Assembly: GCA_020024215.1 (NCBI GenBank)
Contig: JAHHUC010000008.1
Location: forward strand, 1-44,245
Reading direction: 5' to 3'
Source of the DNA: Oscillospiraceae bacterium
Lineage (GTDB): Bacteria > Bacillota > Clostridia > Oscillospirales > Ruminococcaceae
Length of the DNA: 44,245 nucleotides
The translations under genes and the position numbers were made by a program. The notes under the pieces were generated by a model. It worked only from the letters and a program-made list of their open reading frames with translations. It did no database searches and had not been told where the DNA came from. Below are positions 33,688 through 41,723 of this stretch, in pieces; the first letter of the stretch is position 1, and each line of letters starts with the position of its first letter.

Positions 33688-34423
33688 ATGACTTCACAAG
33701 AATTGCTCTCAGAATGTTTAAAATATTCTTTTAACAGATCCTGCCAAAGAGATTCTCTTCTCCCTGATACATTTAAGTGGTTTAATGCAGCAGGCTCCAT
33801 TCTTATAGCAGCCAACAAGAGGTGATCTAAACTGCCTAGGCGGCATAAGACCGGGAGAGGCTTTAAGATATCGCAAAACCTTAGAGCTATGGTGGAGTAT
33901 TAAAGACCATGATACTGCTCTTGAAAAAATGAATAACCTTATTGACAGCGGAATGAGAGAAAAATTTGAGCGCACCATGCTTATATTTAAAGAATACCGC
34001 AAAAAGGTAAAGATCATAAAATCAAGCAGAAAGAAAACAAATTTCAAAATTCTCAATCAGCGCTATGAAAAGTATGGCTTTGATGCTGTTTTGGGATGGG
34101 ATCTATGCAGAGGGCTATCCATGATTACAAGCCGGTGTCATATATGCGGATATTTAAGCTTTGAAGAAATGATGGAAATTTCTGTTACCGCAGGAAAAAT
34201 GCTTCAGAATAAATTTTCCGGCTATGATGAAGTTATGAAAAGCTATATGTGTGGACATTTTTACCGGGTAAATCCCCATTCCTATGAAGAAAAGAGGGAC
34301 TATAAGCTGCGGCGGCATATTTACAGGACACTTAAAGGAAGAAAAGGATCTTTTGCTTCCTTTGATTCTCTAACCTCTCTCTCTGACAAAGAAAAGGAAA
34401 AACTAAATATTATCTCCAAATAG
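33688..34423 (+). pseudogene. DUF1266 protein (YbeR/YbeU-like), frame broken near 33820
   Basis: The first frame starts at ATG 33688 behind a strong AAGAGGTG site and runs 45 codons (MTSQELLSECL, then FKWFNAAGSILIAANKR) to TGA 33823-33825. The second frame, one base further on, is open from 33809 to the stop at 34421-34423. It continues the family pattern at once: LNCLGGIRPGEALRYRKTL, ELWWSIKDHDTALEKM, then GWDLCRGLSMI and GYLSFEEMMEI. Joined, they give about 244 residues, the usual DUF1266 size. One extra base between 33809 and 33823 explains it. If only the second frame is made, ATG 33929 would give 164 residues lacking the conserved N-terminal third. DUF1266 has no known activity. In E. 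coli two members sit beside djlB, djlC and hscC. Confidence 0.8.
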
Positions 34424-34437
34424 GAAAGGAGCATTTT

Positions 34438-36159
34438 ATGGCTATTATAGGAATAGATCTGGGTACTACCAACAGTCTGGCAGCTGTTTGGAAAGACGGA
34501 AAAAGTCAGCTTATCCCCAATGCCTCAGGTGAATTTTTAACCCCCAGTGCAGTCAGCATTGATGAGGACGGAACTATTTTGGTAGGACAGTCTGCCAAGG
34601 ACCGTCTTATTTCACACAGCGATTCATCTGCCTGCTGTTTTAAGCGTTTTATGGGAACAGACAAGGTATTTCATTTAGGTGAGCACAGCCTGCACGCAGA
34701 AGATCTGTCGGCAATGGTGCTTAGAAAGCTAAGGGAGGATGCGGAAAGCTTTTTGGGAGAACCTGTCACTGAGGCGGTGGTAAGCGTACCTGCCTATTTC
34801 AATGAATCTCAGCGTGCTGCCACAAAGAGGGCAGGATATCTAGCCGGGCTTAAGGTTGACAGACTTGTAAATGAGCCGTCTGCCGCCGCAGTATCCGGTC
34901 ATATGGGCAGGGAGGACTGCGATCAGGTAACCTTGGTATTTGACTTAGGAGGCGGCACCTTAGATGTATCTTTGGTCGAAAGATTTGACAATGTAGTCAG
35001 CGTGACCGCAGTAAGCGGAGACAACAAATTGGGAGGCTCTGATTTTGACTATGCCATTGCCAAAGGCTTTTGCGATGACTGCAATCTTTCATTTGACCTT
35101 CTTTCCCCGTCAGAGAAATCCGCTCTTCTTCATCAGGCAGAAAACTGCAAGATAGCCCTGACAACTAAAAGCTTTGTGATGATGGTTGTCCAGATGAATG
35201 AGATCCAATCCAGCTTGATGATAAATAATGAGTGGCTTATACGCAAGTGCGCTTCTTTATTTCAGCGCATAATAACCCCTGTGCGCTCTGTTTTAAGAGA
35301 TTCTCAAATATCATTAGATGAAATAAATGAGCTGGTCATGGTGGGCGGCTCCAGTCATATGCCGTCGATACGCCAATATATATCACATACACTAAAGCTT
35401 ACACCGACTGATGAAAGCCGGCCTGATACTGCCGTTGCGTTAGGTGTGGGTATCTGTGCAGGTATGAAAGAGCGTGTGCCTGAGCTGCGCCAGCTGGTTC
35501 TTACAGATGTGTGCCCCTTTACATTGGGTGTCGGAATTTTCAATCGTGCTGCGCCGGAAGTTGATATAATGTCTCCAATTATTGAGCGAAACAGCATACT
35601 TCCCTCCAGCAAGGAAGATTTCTATGTGACAGTTGCAGATAATCAGACACTTCTTAATTTCAAAATTTATCAGGGAGAGAATCCCTACTGCAAGGACAAC
35701 ATAAATCTGGGTGAAATATCCATCCCTGTACCCTCTGCTCCCAAAGGAGAGCAGGGAGCCAAAATAAGATTTACATATGATATAAACGGACTTTTGGAGA
35801 TAGAGGTTGTAAACCAAAACAATGATACAGCCAGAATCCTGCTCAAGGGCAGCGATATGACCGACGAAGAAGCACAGATACGTTTAAAAGAACTGGAATC
35901 ATTAAAGCTGCACCCTAAGGATCAGGAGATACCACGCTCCTTGATAGCAAGGGCAGAAAGACTTTATGCCATGACACTGGGACAGACCCGCGAGACAATA
36001 GGTCAGAATTTAAACTGGTACCAAATGCAGCTTTCCACTCAGGAGGCTGTCAAAATAGCCAAAGCCACAAAGAGAATGAAGCTGTTTTTGGATAATATTG
36101 AGGGCTTTATATCAGATGGCCTATTTTCTGATGAATACCGGGACGAAAGCGGTGATTAA
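34438..36159 (+). CDS. hscC: HscC-type Hsp70 chaperone
   Basis: A 573-residue Hsp70, shorter than DnaK (about 610-640) and close to E. coli HscC (556). The nucleotide-binding domain has DLGTTNS at 7-13, PAYFNESQRAATKRAG near 118-133, NEPSAAAV near 145-152, FDLGGGTLD at 168-176 and MVGGSSHMP near 300-308. The linker region reads DVCPFTLGV, as I recall for HscC, where DnaK has a DVTPLSLG-type sequence. The substrate-binding part is short, with a reduced helical lid. HscC does not complement DnaK in E. coli, and its clients are unclear. It follows DUF1266 by 14 nt (AAAGGAG) and precedes its J partner by 2 nt. No grpE is nearby. Confidence 0.9.
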   Translation: MAIIGIDLGTTNSLAAVWKDGKSQLIPNASGEFLTPSAVSIDEDGTILVGQSAKDRLISHSDSSACCFKRFMGTDKVFHLGEHSLHAEDLSAMVLRKLREDAESFLGEPVTEAVVSVPAYFNESQRAATKRAGYLAGLKVDRLVNEPSAAAVSGHMGREDCDQVTLVFDLGGGTLDVSLVERFDNVVSVTAVSGDNKLGGSDFDYAIAKGFCDDCNLSFDLLSPSEKSALLHQAENCKIALTTKSFVMMVVQMNEIQSSLMINNEWLIRKCASLFQRIITPVRSVLRDSQISLDEINELVMVGGSSHMPSIRQYISHTLKLTPTDESRPDTAVALGVGICAGMKERVPELRQLVLTDVCPFTLGVGIFNRAAPEVDIMSPIIERNSILPSSKEDFYVTVADNQTLLNFKIYQGENPYCKDNINLGEISIPVPSAPKGEQGAKIRFTYDINGLLEIEVVNQNNDTARILLKGSDMTDEEAQIRLKELESLKLHPKDQEIPRSLIARAERLYAMTLGQTRETIGQNLNWYQMQLSTQEAVKIAKATKRMKLFLDNIEGFISDGLFSDEYRDESGD

Positions 36160-36161
36160 AT

Positions 36162-37991
36162 TTGAACTGGCCATGGGATGAACTGGGTTTAGACGGCATA
36201 TCCTCATTGGAAGAAATACACAAGGCATATGCAAAACGAACAAAAGAAACCCATCCTGAGGAAGATCCCGAAGGATTCCGGCGTCTGCATAAAGCCTATC
36301 AGGCAGCTAAAAGAATAGTTAAGCTAAAGGGATCAAAAAATTCTTCCCTTGTAAATTTCCCAAAGGAAGAAAGGCAGAGCTATTCAACACAGGCTTATTC
36401 TGCTTCTATTTTGGATGAAGCCAATAAATCAGAAAATACTCAAAGCAGCGAATCCTTTAGGTCAAACGGAAAAGATCCGTTGAAAGAAGAGGAAAATTAC
36501 GACAGCATATTTGAGGCTGTGCTTAATAAATCTAAAAATACTGCAAAAAACAGATCTTCTGAATCAAACAGAGATTCTTCCTTAAGGGAAGCTTCCTTTG
36601 AAGAGGAATGGGATTATGACAGGATATTTAAAGATGCACTTCTTGAAAAAGAAGCTGCCATGCGAAAAGAGCTGCAAAAAATCAGCGGTTTAACAGACGA
36701 AAATGATGACTGGGAATTGGTCATATCCGCCATACACCGGATGTCTTTCATAAGGAAAAACAATATGGATTGCCGGATGTGGCTCGATTTTTTGCAAGGC
36801 CCGCTTTTTAATGATGTAAGAAAAAAGGAAACCTTTATTTTAGCATTGGAAATATGGCTTAAACAAAAGCCTTTTTTAAACAGCAGAAGCAAAAAAGCCC
36901 TATTGGAGCACCTTGATATTTCATCTTCCAATATTCCTGCAAAATATAAAAATATATATTTGATATTGGCAGACCCAATTGATACAGTAAATGCTGACTC
37001 AATATATTATCAGGGCAGCAATAAGAAGAAAAATCATCGGAGAAGGCCTGCTGTTATAGCCATTTGTACCTTTGTGCTCATTGTCTTTATTGCGGTTATA
37101 TTCCGCCTTTATATCTCATCTGTTGTCTACACCACAAAGCAGGTAAGGCAGGCAGGTGAATGGGTGAGTGAGGACATAAAACTTACAGCCCATGCTGCCA
37201 ATATTGCCTCTGCAAAGGAAAATAACAGAATGTTCTTTAAGGTAGATGAAATACCTCAGCTCAAATTTTGGGTGGAATATACAGGTGATCGTGACCTTTC
37301 AAAAAATTCTTTGGGGTATAACACCAACTTCCACAGTGCTGCACTTAAATGGTACCTTTCGGATTTTGCCGAGCAGAATGGGTACAAGCTGCGAGAGAGC
37401 AGTTATAGATCCTCATTGCGTTATCTTATTGATATACCTCTGACTGAATTGGAAAACGGCATACATAAGCTTGATTCTCTAATAAAAAAGCTTGATGAGG
37501 AAAGCTGGTACAAATCCCAAAAGCTTCAATACACCATAGAATTTGTCCATTCGGGCGTCAGCTATTTAAAGCTGGAATTTCCCGAAGGCTTTGACGCAGA
37601 TGCTTTGGCGCCACAGATCCAAAATGCAGCTCCTGAGTATATATGTGCCTATGTTTTAAGCTATACCGGCTTTGATGAAAGATATTTTTCTCCGGATAGC
37701 TGTGCCATGTTCCAAATAAAGCAGTCTATTTCCCCCGCCTCCCCCGAATTTTACTTTCTCCTTGCCGCCATAGACACAGAGAGCAAAAATGTATTGCGAA
37801 CCTATGCCTATGATGACCGCAAAAACATTATCATAAGCTTTCCTTTGGAAATTTATAAGGAGGGCATCACATTTGAGGAATTAAAGGAGCAAAGTCGGGA
37901 TTTTTTAAATTCCAAAAAAACTGCCATGGGCTTTCCTCGCCTTATGAGCTATGATGAAAATAAAAATAAGGATCTGCAGGAAAATAATTAA
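36162..37991 (+). CDS. Membrane-anchored J-domain protein (DjlB/DjlC-like)
   Basis: A 609-residue protein starting at TTG 36162, 2 nt after hscC. MNWPWDELGLDG at the very N-terminus is the expected start of this J subfamily. The J-like domain spans about 4-52, with the loop HPE at 31-33 instead of HPD, followed by DPEGFRRLHKAY. Residues 60 to 290 are charged and cytoplasmic, with two E-E-x-Y/W-D-Y/R-I-F segments (near 111 and 148). One membrane helix is near 295-317. About 290 residues then lie outside the membrane and match nothing known to me. It should recruit HscC to the membrane. The extracytoplasmic part may sense or carry a substrate. E. coli DjlB and DjlC end shortly after their membrane helix, so this protein is larger. 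Confidence 0.82.
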   Translation: MNWPWDELGLDGISSLEEIHKAYAKRTKETHPEEDPEGFRRLHKAYQAAKRIVKLKGSKNSSLVNFPKEERQSYSTQAYSASILDEANKSENTQSSESFRSNGKDPLKEEENYDSIFEAVLNKSKNTAKNRSSESNRDSSLREASFEEEWDYDRIFKDALLEKEAAMRKELQKISGLTDENDDWELVISAIHRMSFIRKNNMDCRMWLDFLQGPLFNDVRKKETFILALEIWLKQKPFLNSRSKKALLEHLDISSSNIPAKYKNIYLILADPIDTVNADSIYYQGSNKKKNHRRRPAVIAICTFVLIVFIAVIFRLYISSVVYTTKQVRQAGEWVSEDIKLTAHAANIASAKENNRMFFKVDEIPQLKFWVEYTGDRDLSKNSLGYNTNFHSAALKWYLSDFAEQNGYKLRESSYRSSLRYLIDIPLTELENGIHKLDSLIKKLDEESWYKSQKLQYTIEFVHSGVSYLKLEFPEGFDADALAPQIQNAAPEYICAYVLSYTGFDERYFSPDSCAMFQIKQSISPASPEFYFLLAAIDTESKNVLRTYAYDDRKNIIISFPLEIYKEGITFEELKEQSRDFLNSKKTAMGFPRLMSYDENKNKDLQENN

Positions 37992-38052
37992 GATGTATGT
38001 GAGGGCACACCCCTCTTTGGACTTTTCAGAAAAGCTCCGGGCTATTTTTCTG

Positions 38053-38081
38053 TTGACACCCATATCCAAATAATGTATCAT
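38053..38081 (+). promoter_or_regulatory. Sigma-A promoter of the Na/Pi cotransporter gene
   Basis: TTGACA (38053-38058), a 17-nt spacer and TATCAT (38076-38081). The leader contains AAGGGGA (38091-38097) complementary to TCCCCTT (38123-38129), a possible regulatory hairpin. Confidence 0.75.
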
Positions 38082-38172
38082 GCACTTATCAAGGGGAGGC
38101 AGCAAGGCATATTGACTGATTTTCCCCTTTAAGCTTGTAAATGAAAGAAAATAATTTCAGAAAGGTAAAGAC

Positions 38173-39816
38173 ATGGAAATTTTGGAAATTTTGATTCCCT
38201 TTGCCGGCGGTCTCGGAATGTTTATCTATGGTATGCAGACTATGGCTCAAGGCCTTGAAAATGCCGCAGGCGGAAAAATGAAATCTTTTTTGGAGATTCT
38301 CACACGCAATAAGCTTTTAGGGGTGCTTTTAGGCGCAGGAATAACCGCTGTTATTCAAAGCTCCTCTGCCACAACAGTTATGGTGGTTGGCTTTGTAAAC
38401 GCCGGAATAATGAATCTTCAGCAGGCTATGGGTGTTATAATGGGCGCCAATATAGGAACCACTGTAACAGGATGGCTTGTTTCCAGCACAGAATGGGCAA
38501 AATTTTTAAGTCCTGCCACATTAGCTCCCTTGGCGGTTATGGTGGGCACTGTCATAATGATGACAGGAAAAAGATTTAAAACAAAGGAAATCGCCAAAAT
38601 AGTCTTTGGCTTTGGTCTTTTGTTTATGGGAATTTCCTATATGTCTGCATCGGTTGCCCCCTTGAAGGAAAACGAAGCATTCTGCAGCCTTTTTGTAACT
38701 CTTGGAAAAAATCCTCTTCTGGGAATATTGGCAGGCGCAGTTGTAACAGCAATCATACAAAGCTCCTCCGCCTCGGTGGGAATTTTGCAAAGCCTTGCTT
38801 TTGCCGGACTTGTGCCCTTTAATGCCGCAATTTATATAATAATGGGCCAGAATATAGGAACCTGCATAACGGCCATTCTCTCCGGCTTAGGAGCCAACAA
38901 AAACGCAAAAACCGCAGGTCTTATGCATCTTTTGTTCAATATCATAGGAACTGCCATATTCAGCACAGGTGCGATAATCTATCTCTCCTATGCAAACCCT
39001 GCCTGGGCATCGGGCAACATAACCCAAACACAGATAGGATTGGTTCACACACTTTTCAATATAGCCACAACACTTCTTCTTTTCCCCTTTTCCAACCTTA
39101 TCATCAAAATGGCAGAAAAAATTGCCTGCCGTGAAAGCAAAAATGAAAAGACATTTGAATCCTTCCTGGATTCAAGATTGCTGGAAACTCCCGGAATAGC
39201 CTTGCAGGCACTGGAGAAGGAGCTTTTTGAAATGAGCGATTTGGTGAGGGAGGCCCTCACACTTTCAAGGGATGTAATAGCATCCCCAAATGAGGAAAAA
39301 TTAAACAGGATAAACGAGATAGAGAACATATCCGACAGAATGACAGCCAACATTTCCGATTATGCGCTTCAGCTTTCCTCTATGGATATAAGCCAGAATG
39401 AACATAAGGAAACCTTGGAAATATTGCAGGTGGTGTCCGATTTGGAGAGAATTTCCGATCAATGCGAAAACATTTCGGAATATACCCTTCAGCTTATACA
39501 GACAGGAATGTCATTCTCCGACAATGCCAGAAAGCAGCTTTTGGCTATGGCAGAGCTCACCCTCTCCTGCTATGACCATTCTATCAAGGCATTTTGCCAT
39601 CAGGATTCGGATGCCTTTGTTTTGACCATTGAGGAGGAGACAAAGATCGACCGAATGGAGATAGAGGGAAGAAGCGAAAACATAAGGCGCATCACTCAGC
39701 ATAGATGTGAGGCACAGGTGGGAATAATTTTCCAGGATTCTCTTGTGAGCCTTGAGAGAATTTCAGACCATGCAAGAAACATTGCCGAGGAGAGAAGTCT
39801 TTCATCGGCAGATTGA
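38173..39816 (+). CDS. Na+/phosphate cotransporter with PhoU-like C-terminus
   Basis: A 547-residue NptA/YjbB-type protein. Two inverted halves each carry the QSSS motif of NaPi-II transporters: IQSSSATT near 62-69 and IQSSSASV near 196-203. About eight membrane segments end near residue 315. The last 220 residues are helical and PhoU-like, with RINEIENISDRMTANISDY near 380 and VSDLERISDQCENISEY near 420 as the acidic metal-binding repeats. It probably moves phosphate with Na+. Whether it works in uptake or efflux is not clear. GAAAGG lies 8 nt upstream of ATG 38173. It is separate from the chaperone cassette and has its own promoter. Confidence 0.9.
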   Translation: MEILEILIPFAGGLGMFIYGMQTMAQGLENAAGGKMKSFLEILTRNKLLGVLLGAGITAVIQSSSATTVMVVGFVNAGIMNLQQAMGVIMGANIGTTVTGWLVSSTEWAKFLSPATLAPLAVMVGTVIMMTGKRFKTKEIAKIVFGFGLLFMGISYMSASVAPLKENEAFCSLFVTLGKNPLLGILAGAVVTAIIQSSSASVGILQSLAFAGLVPFNAAIYIIMGQNIGTCITAILSGLGANKNAKTAGLMHLLFNIIGTAIFSTGAIIYLSYANPAWASGNITQTQIGLVHTLFNIATTLLLFPFSNLIIKMAEKIACRESKNEKTFESFLDSRLLETPGIALQALEKELFEMSDLVREALTLSRDVIASPNEEKLNRINEIENISDRMTANISDYALQLSSMDISQNEHKETLEILQVVSDLERISDQCENISEYTLQLIQTGMSFSDNARKQLLAMAELTLSCYDHSIKAFCHQDSDAFVLTIEEETKIDRMEIEGRSENIRRITQHRCEAQVGIIFQDSLVSLERISDHARNIAEERSLSSAD

Positions 39817-39842
39817 TAAAGTGACAGCATCATCAGATGAAG

Positions 39843-39892
39843 CACTAAATAAAAAAAGGAGCAGTTTAGCTATTGCTCCTCTTTTTTTAGTG
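39843..39892 (+). terminator. Terminator after the Na/Pi cotransporter gene
   Basis: AGGAGCA (39857-39863) pairs with TGCTCCT (39874-39880). The stem is extended by A and T tracts and an outer CACTA/TAGTG pair. Confidence 0.85.
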
Positions 39893-39918
39893 ACAAAATA
39901 TACTGTTTGTGATACAAT
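39890..39918 (+). promoter_or_regulatory. Sigma-A promoter of recA
   Basis: GTGACA (39890-39895), a 17-nt spacer and TACAAT (39913-39918) with an extended TGA. The -35 overlaps the end of the preceding terminator. I could not find a Gram-positive LexA box (GAAC-n4-GTTC) nearby. Confidence 0.65.
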
Positions 39919-39995
39919 ATATTGGCTCAAGGCTTTTGTTTAAGCAATAAATTTTAAAATCGGTACAACCTATAATATATATGGAGGGAATTTCT

Positions 39996-41096
39996 ATGAG
40001 CGACGAAAAACAGAAGGCGTTAGACACCGCCATTTCTCAGCTGGAAAGGCAGTTTGGCAAGGGTGCGGTTATGAGACTGGGACAGACCGCCGCTTTGAAT
40101 GTGGAGGCTATATCCACAGGCTCCATAACACTTGATTGTGCTTTGGGCATAGGCGGAGTTCCCAAGGGAAGAATTATTGAAATATTTGGGCCTGAATCAT
40201 CAGGTAAAACAACTCTGGCACTTCATGTTGTGGCAGAGGCACAAAAGCAGGGCGGAACTGCCGTATTCATAGATGTAGAGCATGCGCTGGACCCTGTTTA
40301 TGCAAGGTCCCTGGGCGTAAATACTGATGATCTTTTGGTTTCTCAGCCGGATACAGGAGAGCAGGCTTTGGAAATATGCGAGGCGCTGGTGCGCTCAGGA
40401 GCCATTGACGTGGTGGTTATAGACTCTGTTGCTGCTATGGTTACAAAGAGTGAGATAGATGGTGAGATGGGAGATTCCCATGTGGGAGTGCAGGCCCGTC
40501 TCATGTCTCAGGCATTAAGAAAGCTGACAGGAGCAATTTCAAAATCCAACTGCGTTGCCATCTTTATAAATCAGCTCCGTGAAAAAATCGGTGTTATGTA
40601 CGGAAACCCTGAAACCACACCCGGAGGAAGAGCGCTGAAATTCTATTCCTCGGTTAGAATAGACGTGAGAAAGGTGGAGGCGATAAAGCAGGGCGGAGAA
40701 ATAATAGGAAACAGAACAAAGGCAAAGATTGTTAAAAACAAGGTGGCTCCTCCCTTTAAGGAGGCACAGTTTGATATTCTCTACGGACAGGGCATAAGCC
40801 GTGACGGAGAGCTTTTGGATTTGGCTGTGGATATGGGAATTGTTCAAAAGAGCGGCTCATGGTTTTCCTACAACGAGCAAAGGCTCGGTCAGGGAAGGGA
40901 CAACATCAGAGATTATATAAGAAACAACCCCGCCTTTGCCGACGAATTGGAAAAGCTTGTAAGGGAAAAAATGCAGGAAAAGCAGGATGATGCAGCAAAG
41001 AAAGCCCCGTCGGATTCATCTGCATCAAGGACAGCTGCCCCATCTCCCATAAAAAAATCCGCACCTCCTGTGGATGTGGATATTGAGGTCAAGTAG
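39996..41096 (+). CDS. recA: Recombinase RecA
   Basis: A 366-residue RecA. Walker A GPESSGKTT lies near 62-70, Walker B VVVIDSVAAM near 136-145, and the DNA-binding loops are SHVGVQARLMSQ near 158 and EKIGVMYGNPETTPGGRALKF (L2). The tail is acidic and rich in Ala, Ser and Lys. ATG 39996 has GGAGGG 7 nt upstream. A start five codons earlier includes that site and is rejected. It forms filaments on single-stranded DNA for strand exchange and SOS signalling. First gene of recA-recX-rimO-pgsA. Confidence 0.97.
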   Translation: MSDEKQKALDTAISQLERQFGKGAVMRLGQTAALNVEAISTGSITLDCALGIGGVPKGRIIEIFGPESSGKTTLALHVVAEAQKQGGTAVFIDVEHALDPVYARSLGVNTDDLLVSQPDTGEQALEICEALVRSGAIDVVVIDSVAAMVTKSEIDGEMGDSHVGVQARLMSQALRKLTGAISKSNCVAIFINQLREKIGVMYGNPETTPGGRALKFYSSVRIDVRKVEAIKQGGEIIGNRTKAKIVKNKVAPPFKEAQFDILYGQGISRDGELLDLAVDMGIVQKSGSWFSYNEQRLGQGRDNIRDYIRNNPAFADELEKLVREKMQEKQDDAAKKAPSDSSASRTAAPSPIKKSAPPVDVDIEVK

Positions 41097-41099
41097 GCA

Positions 41100-41723
41100 A
41101 TGATTCTCACAGATGCCCGATTGACAAAGGCAAAGAACATAGCCGTCTTTTTAGATGGGGAGTATTCCTTTTCTCTTCCACCTATAATATGGGAGCAGGA
41201 AAAGCTTAAAATAGGCATGGAGATAAGCCCTGAAACGGCATCCACCCTGCTTTATAAGGGCAGCTTTGATATGGCTAAATCAAAGGCATTGTATCTTTTG
41301 GGCACAAGGGCTTATACAAGGAAAAAGCTTTTGGAAAAGCTAAGTCAGAAATTCCCTTATGAAATCGCTTTAAAGGCGGTTGAAAGGATGGAGGAATTAA
41401 AGCTTATAGATGATGAGGCCTATTGCAGAGATTATGCGGAGTATCTTTTTAAAGAAAAGGGATATGGAAAAAGGAAAATAATTTCCTGTCTAAAAGAAAA
41501 GGGCATAGGAGAATTTATAATTGAGGATGTCCTTGAGGCTTTGGATATTTCTGATGATTTTGAGAGGGCAAGGGAAAAGGCACTTAAAAAGAAGCATGGC
41601 AGCACACCAAAGGAAAAAAACAGAATATACAATTTTCTTTTGTATCAGGGCTATGGCTATGAGACGATAAAACAGGTTTTAGAAGATATTTTTATTGAAG
41701 AGGATCAAGGTTATGAGTTATAA
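41100..41723 (+). CDS. recX: RecA regulator RecX
   Basis: A 207-residue RecX-family protein made of repeated three-helix units. The pattern ALYLLGTRAYTRKKLLEKL near 63-81 is the first tandem repeat, followed by LIDDEAYCRDYAEYLF near 103 and GYGKRKIISCLKEKGI near 121. It modulates RecA filaments. The ATG begins 3 nt after recA and the stop overlaps rimO by 11 nt, so the three are translationally linked. Confidence 0.92.
   Translation: MILTDARLTKAKNIAVFLDGEYSFSLPPIIWEQEKLKIGMEISPETASTLLYKGSFDMAKSKALYLLGTRAYTRKKLLEKLSQKFPYEIALKAVERMEELKLIDDEAYCRDYAEYLFKEKGYGKRKIISCLKEKGIGEFIIEDVLEALDISDDFERAREKALKKKHGSTPKEKNRIYNFLLYQGYGYETIKQVLEDIFIEEDQGYEL

Noticed and set aside
33585..33818. 77-codon minus-strand ORF in the divergent intergenic region
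   Set aside because: It covers the plus-strand promoter and the 5' part of the DUF1266 gene and is a shadow frame.
33805..33830. prfB-like programmed +1 frameshift in the DUF1266 gene
   Set aside because: The SD-like AGAGG overlaps the stop codon instead of lying 3 nt before a slippery CTT. No slippery codon is present, so mutation or read error is simpler.
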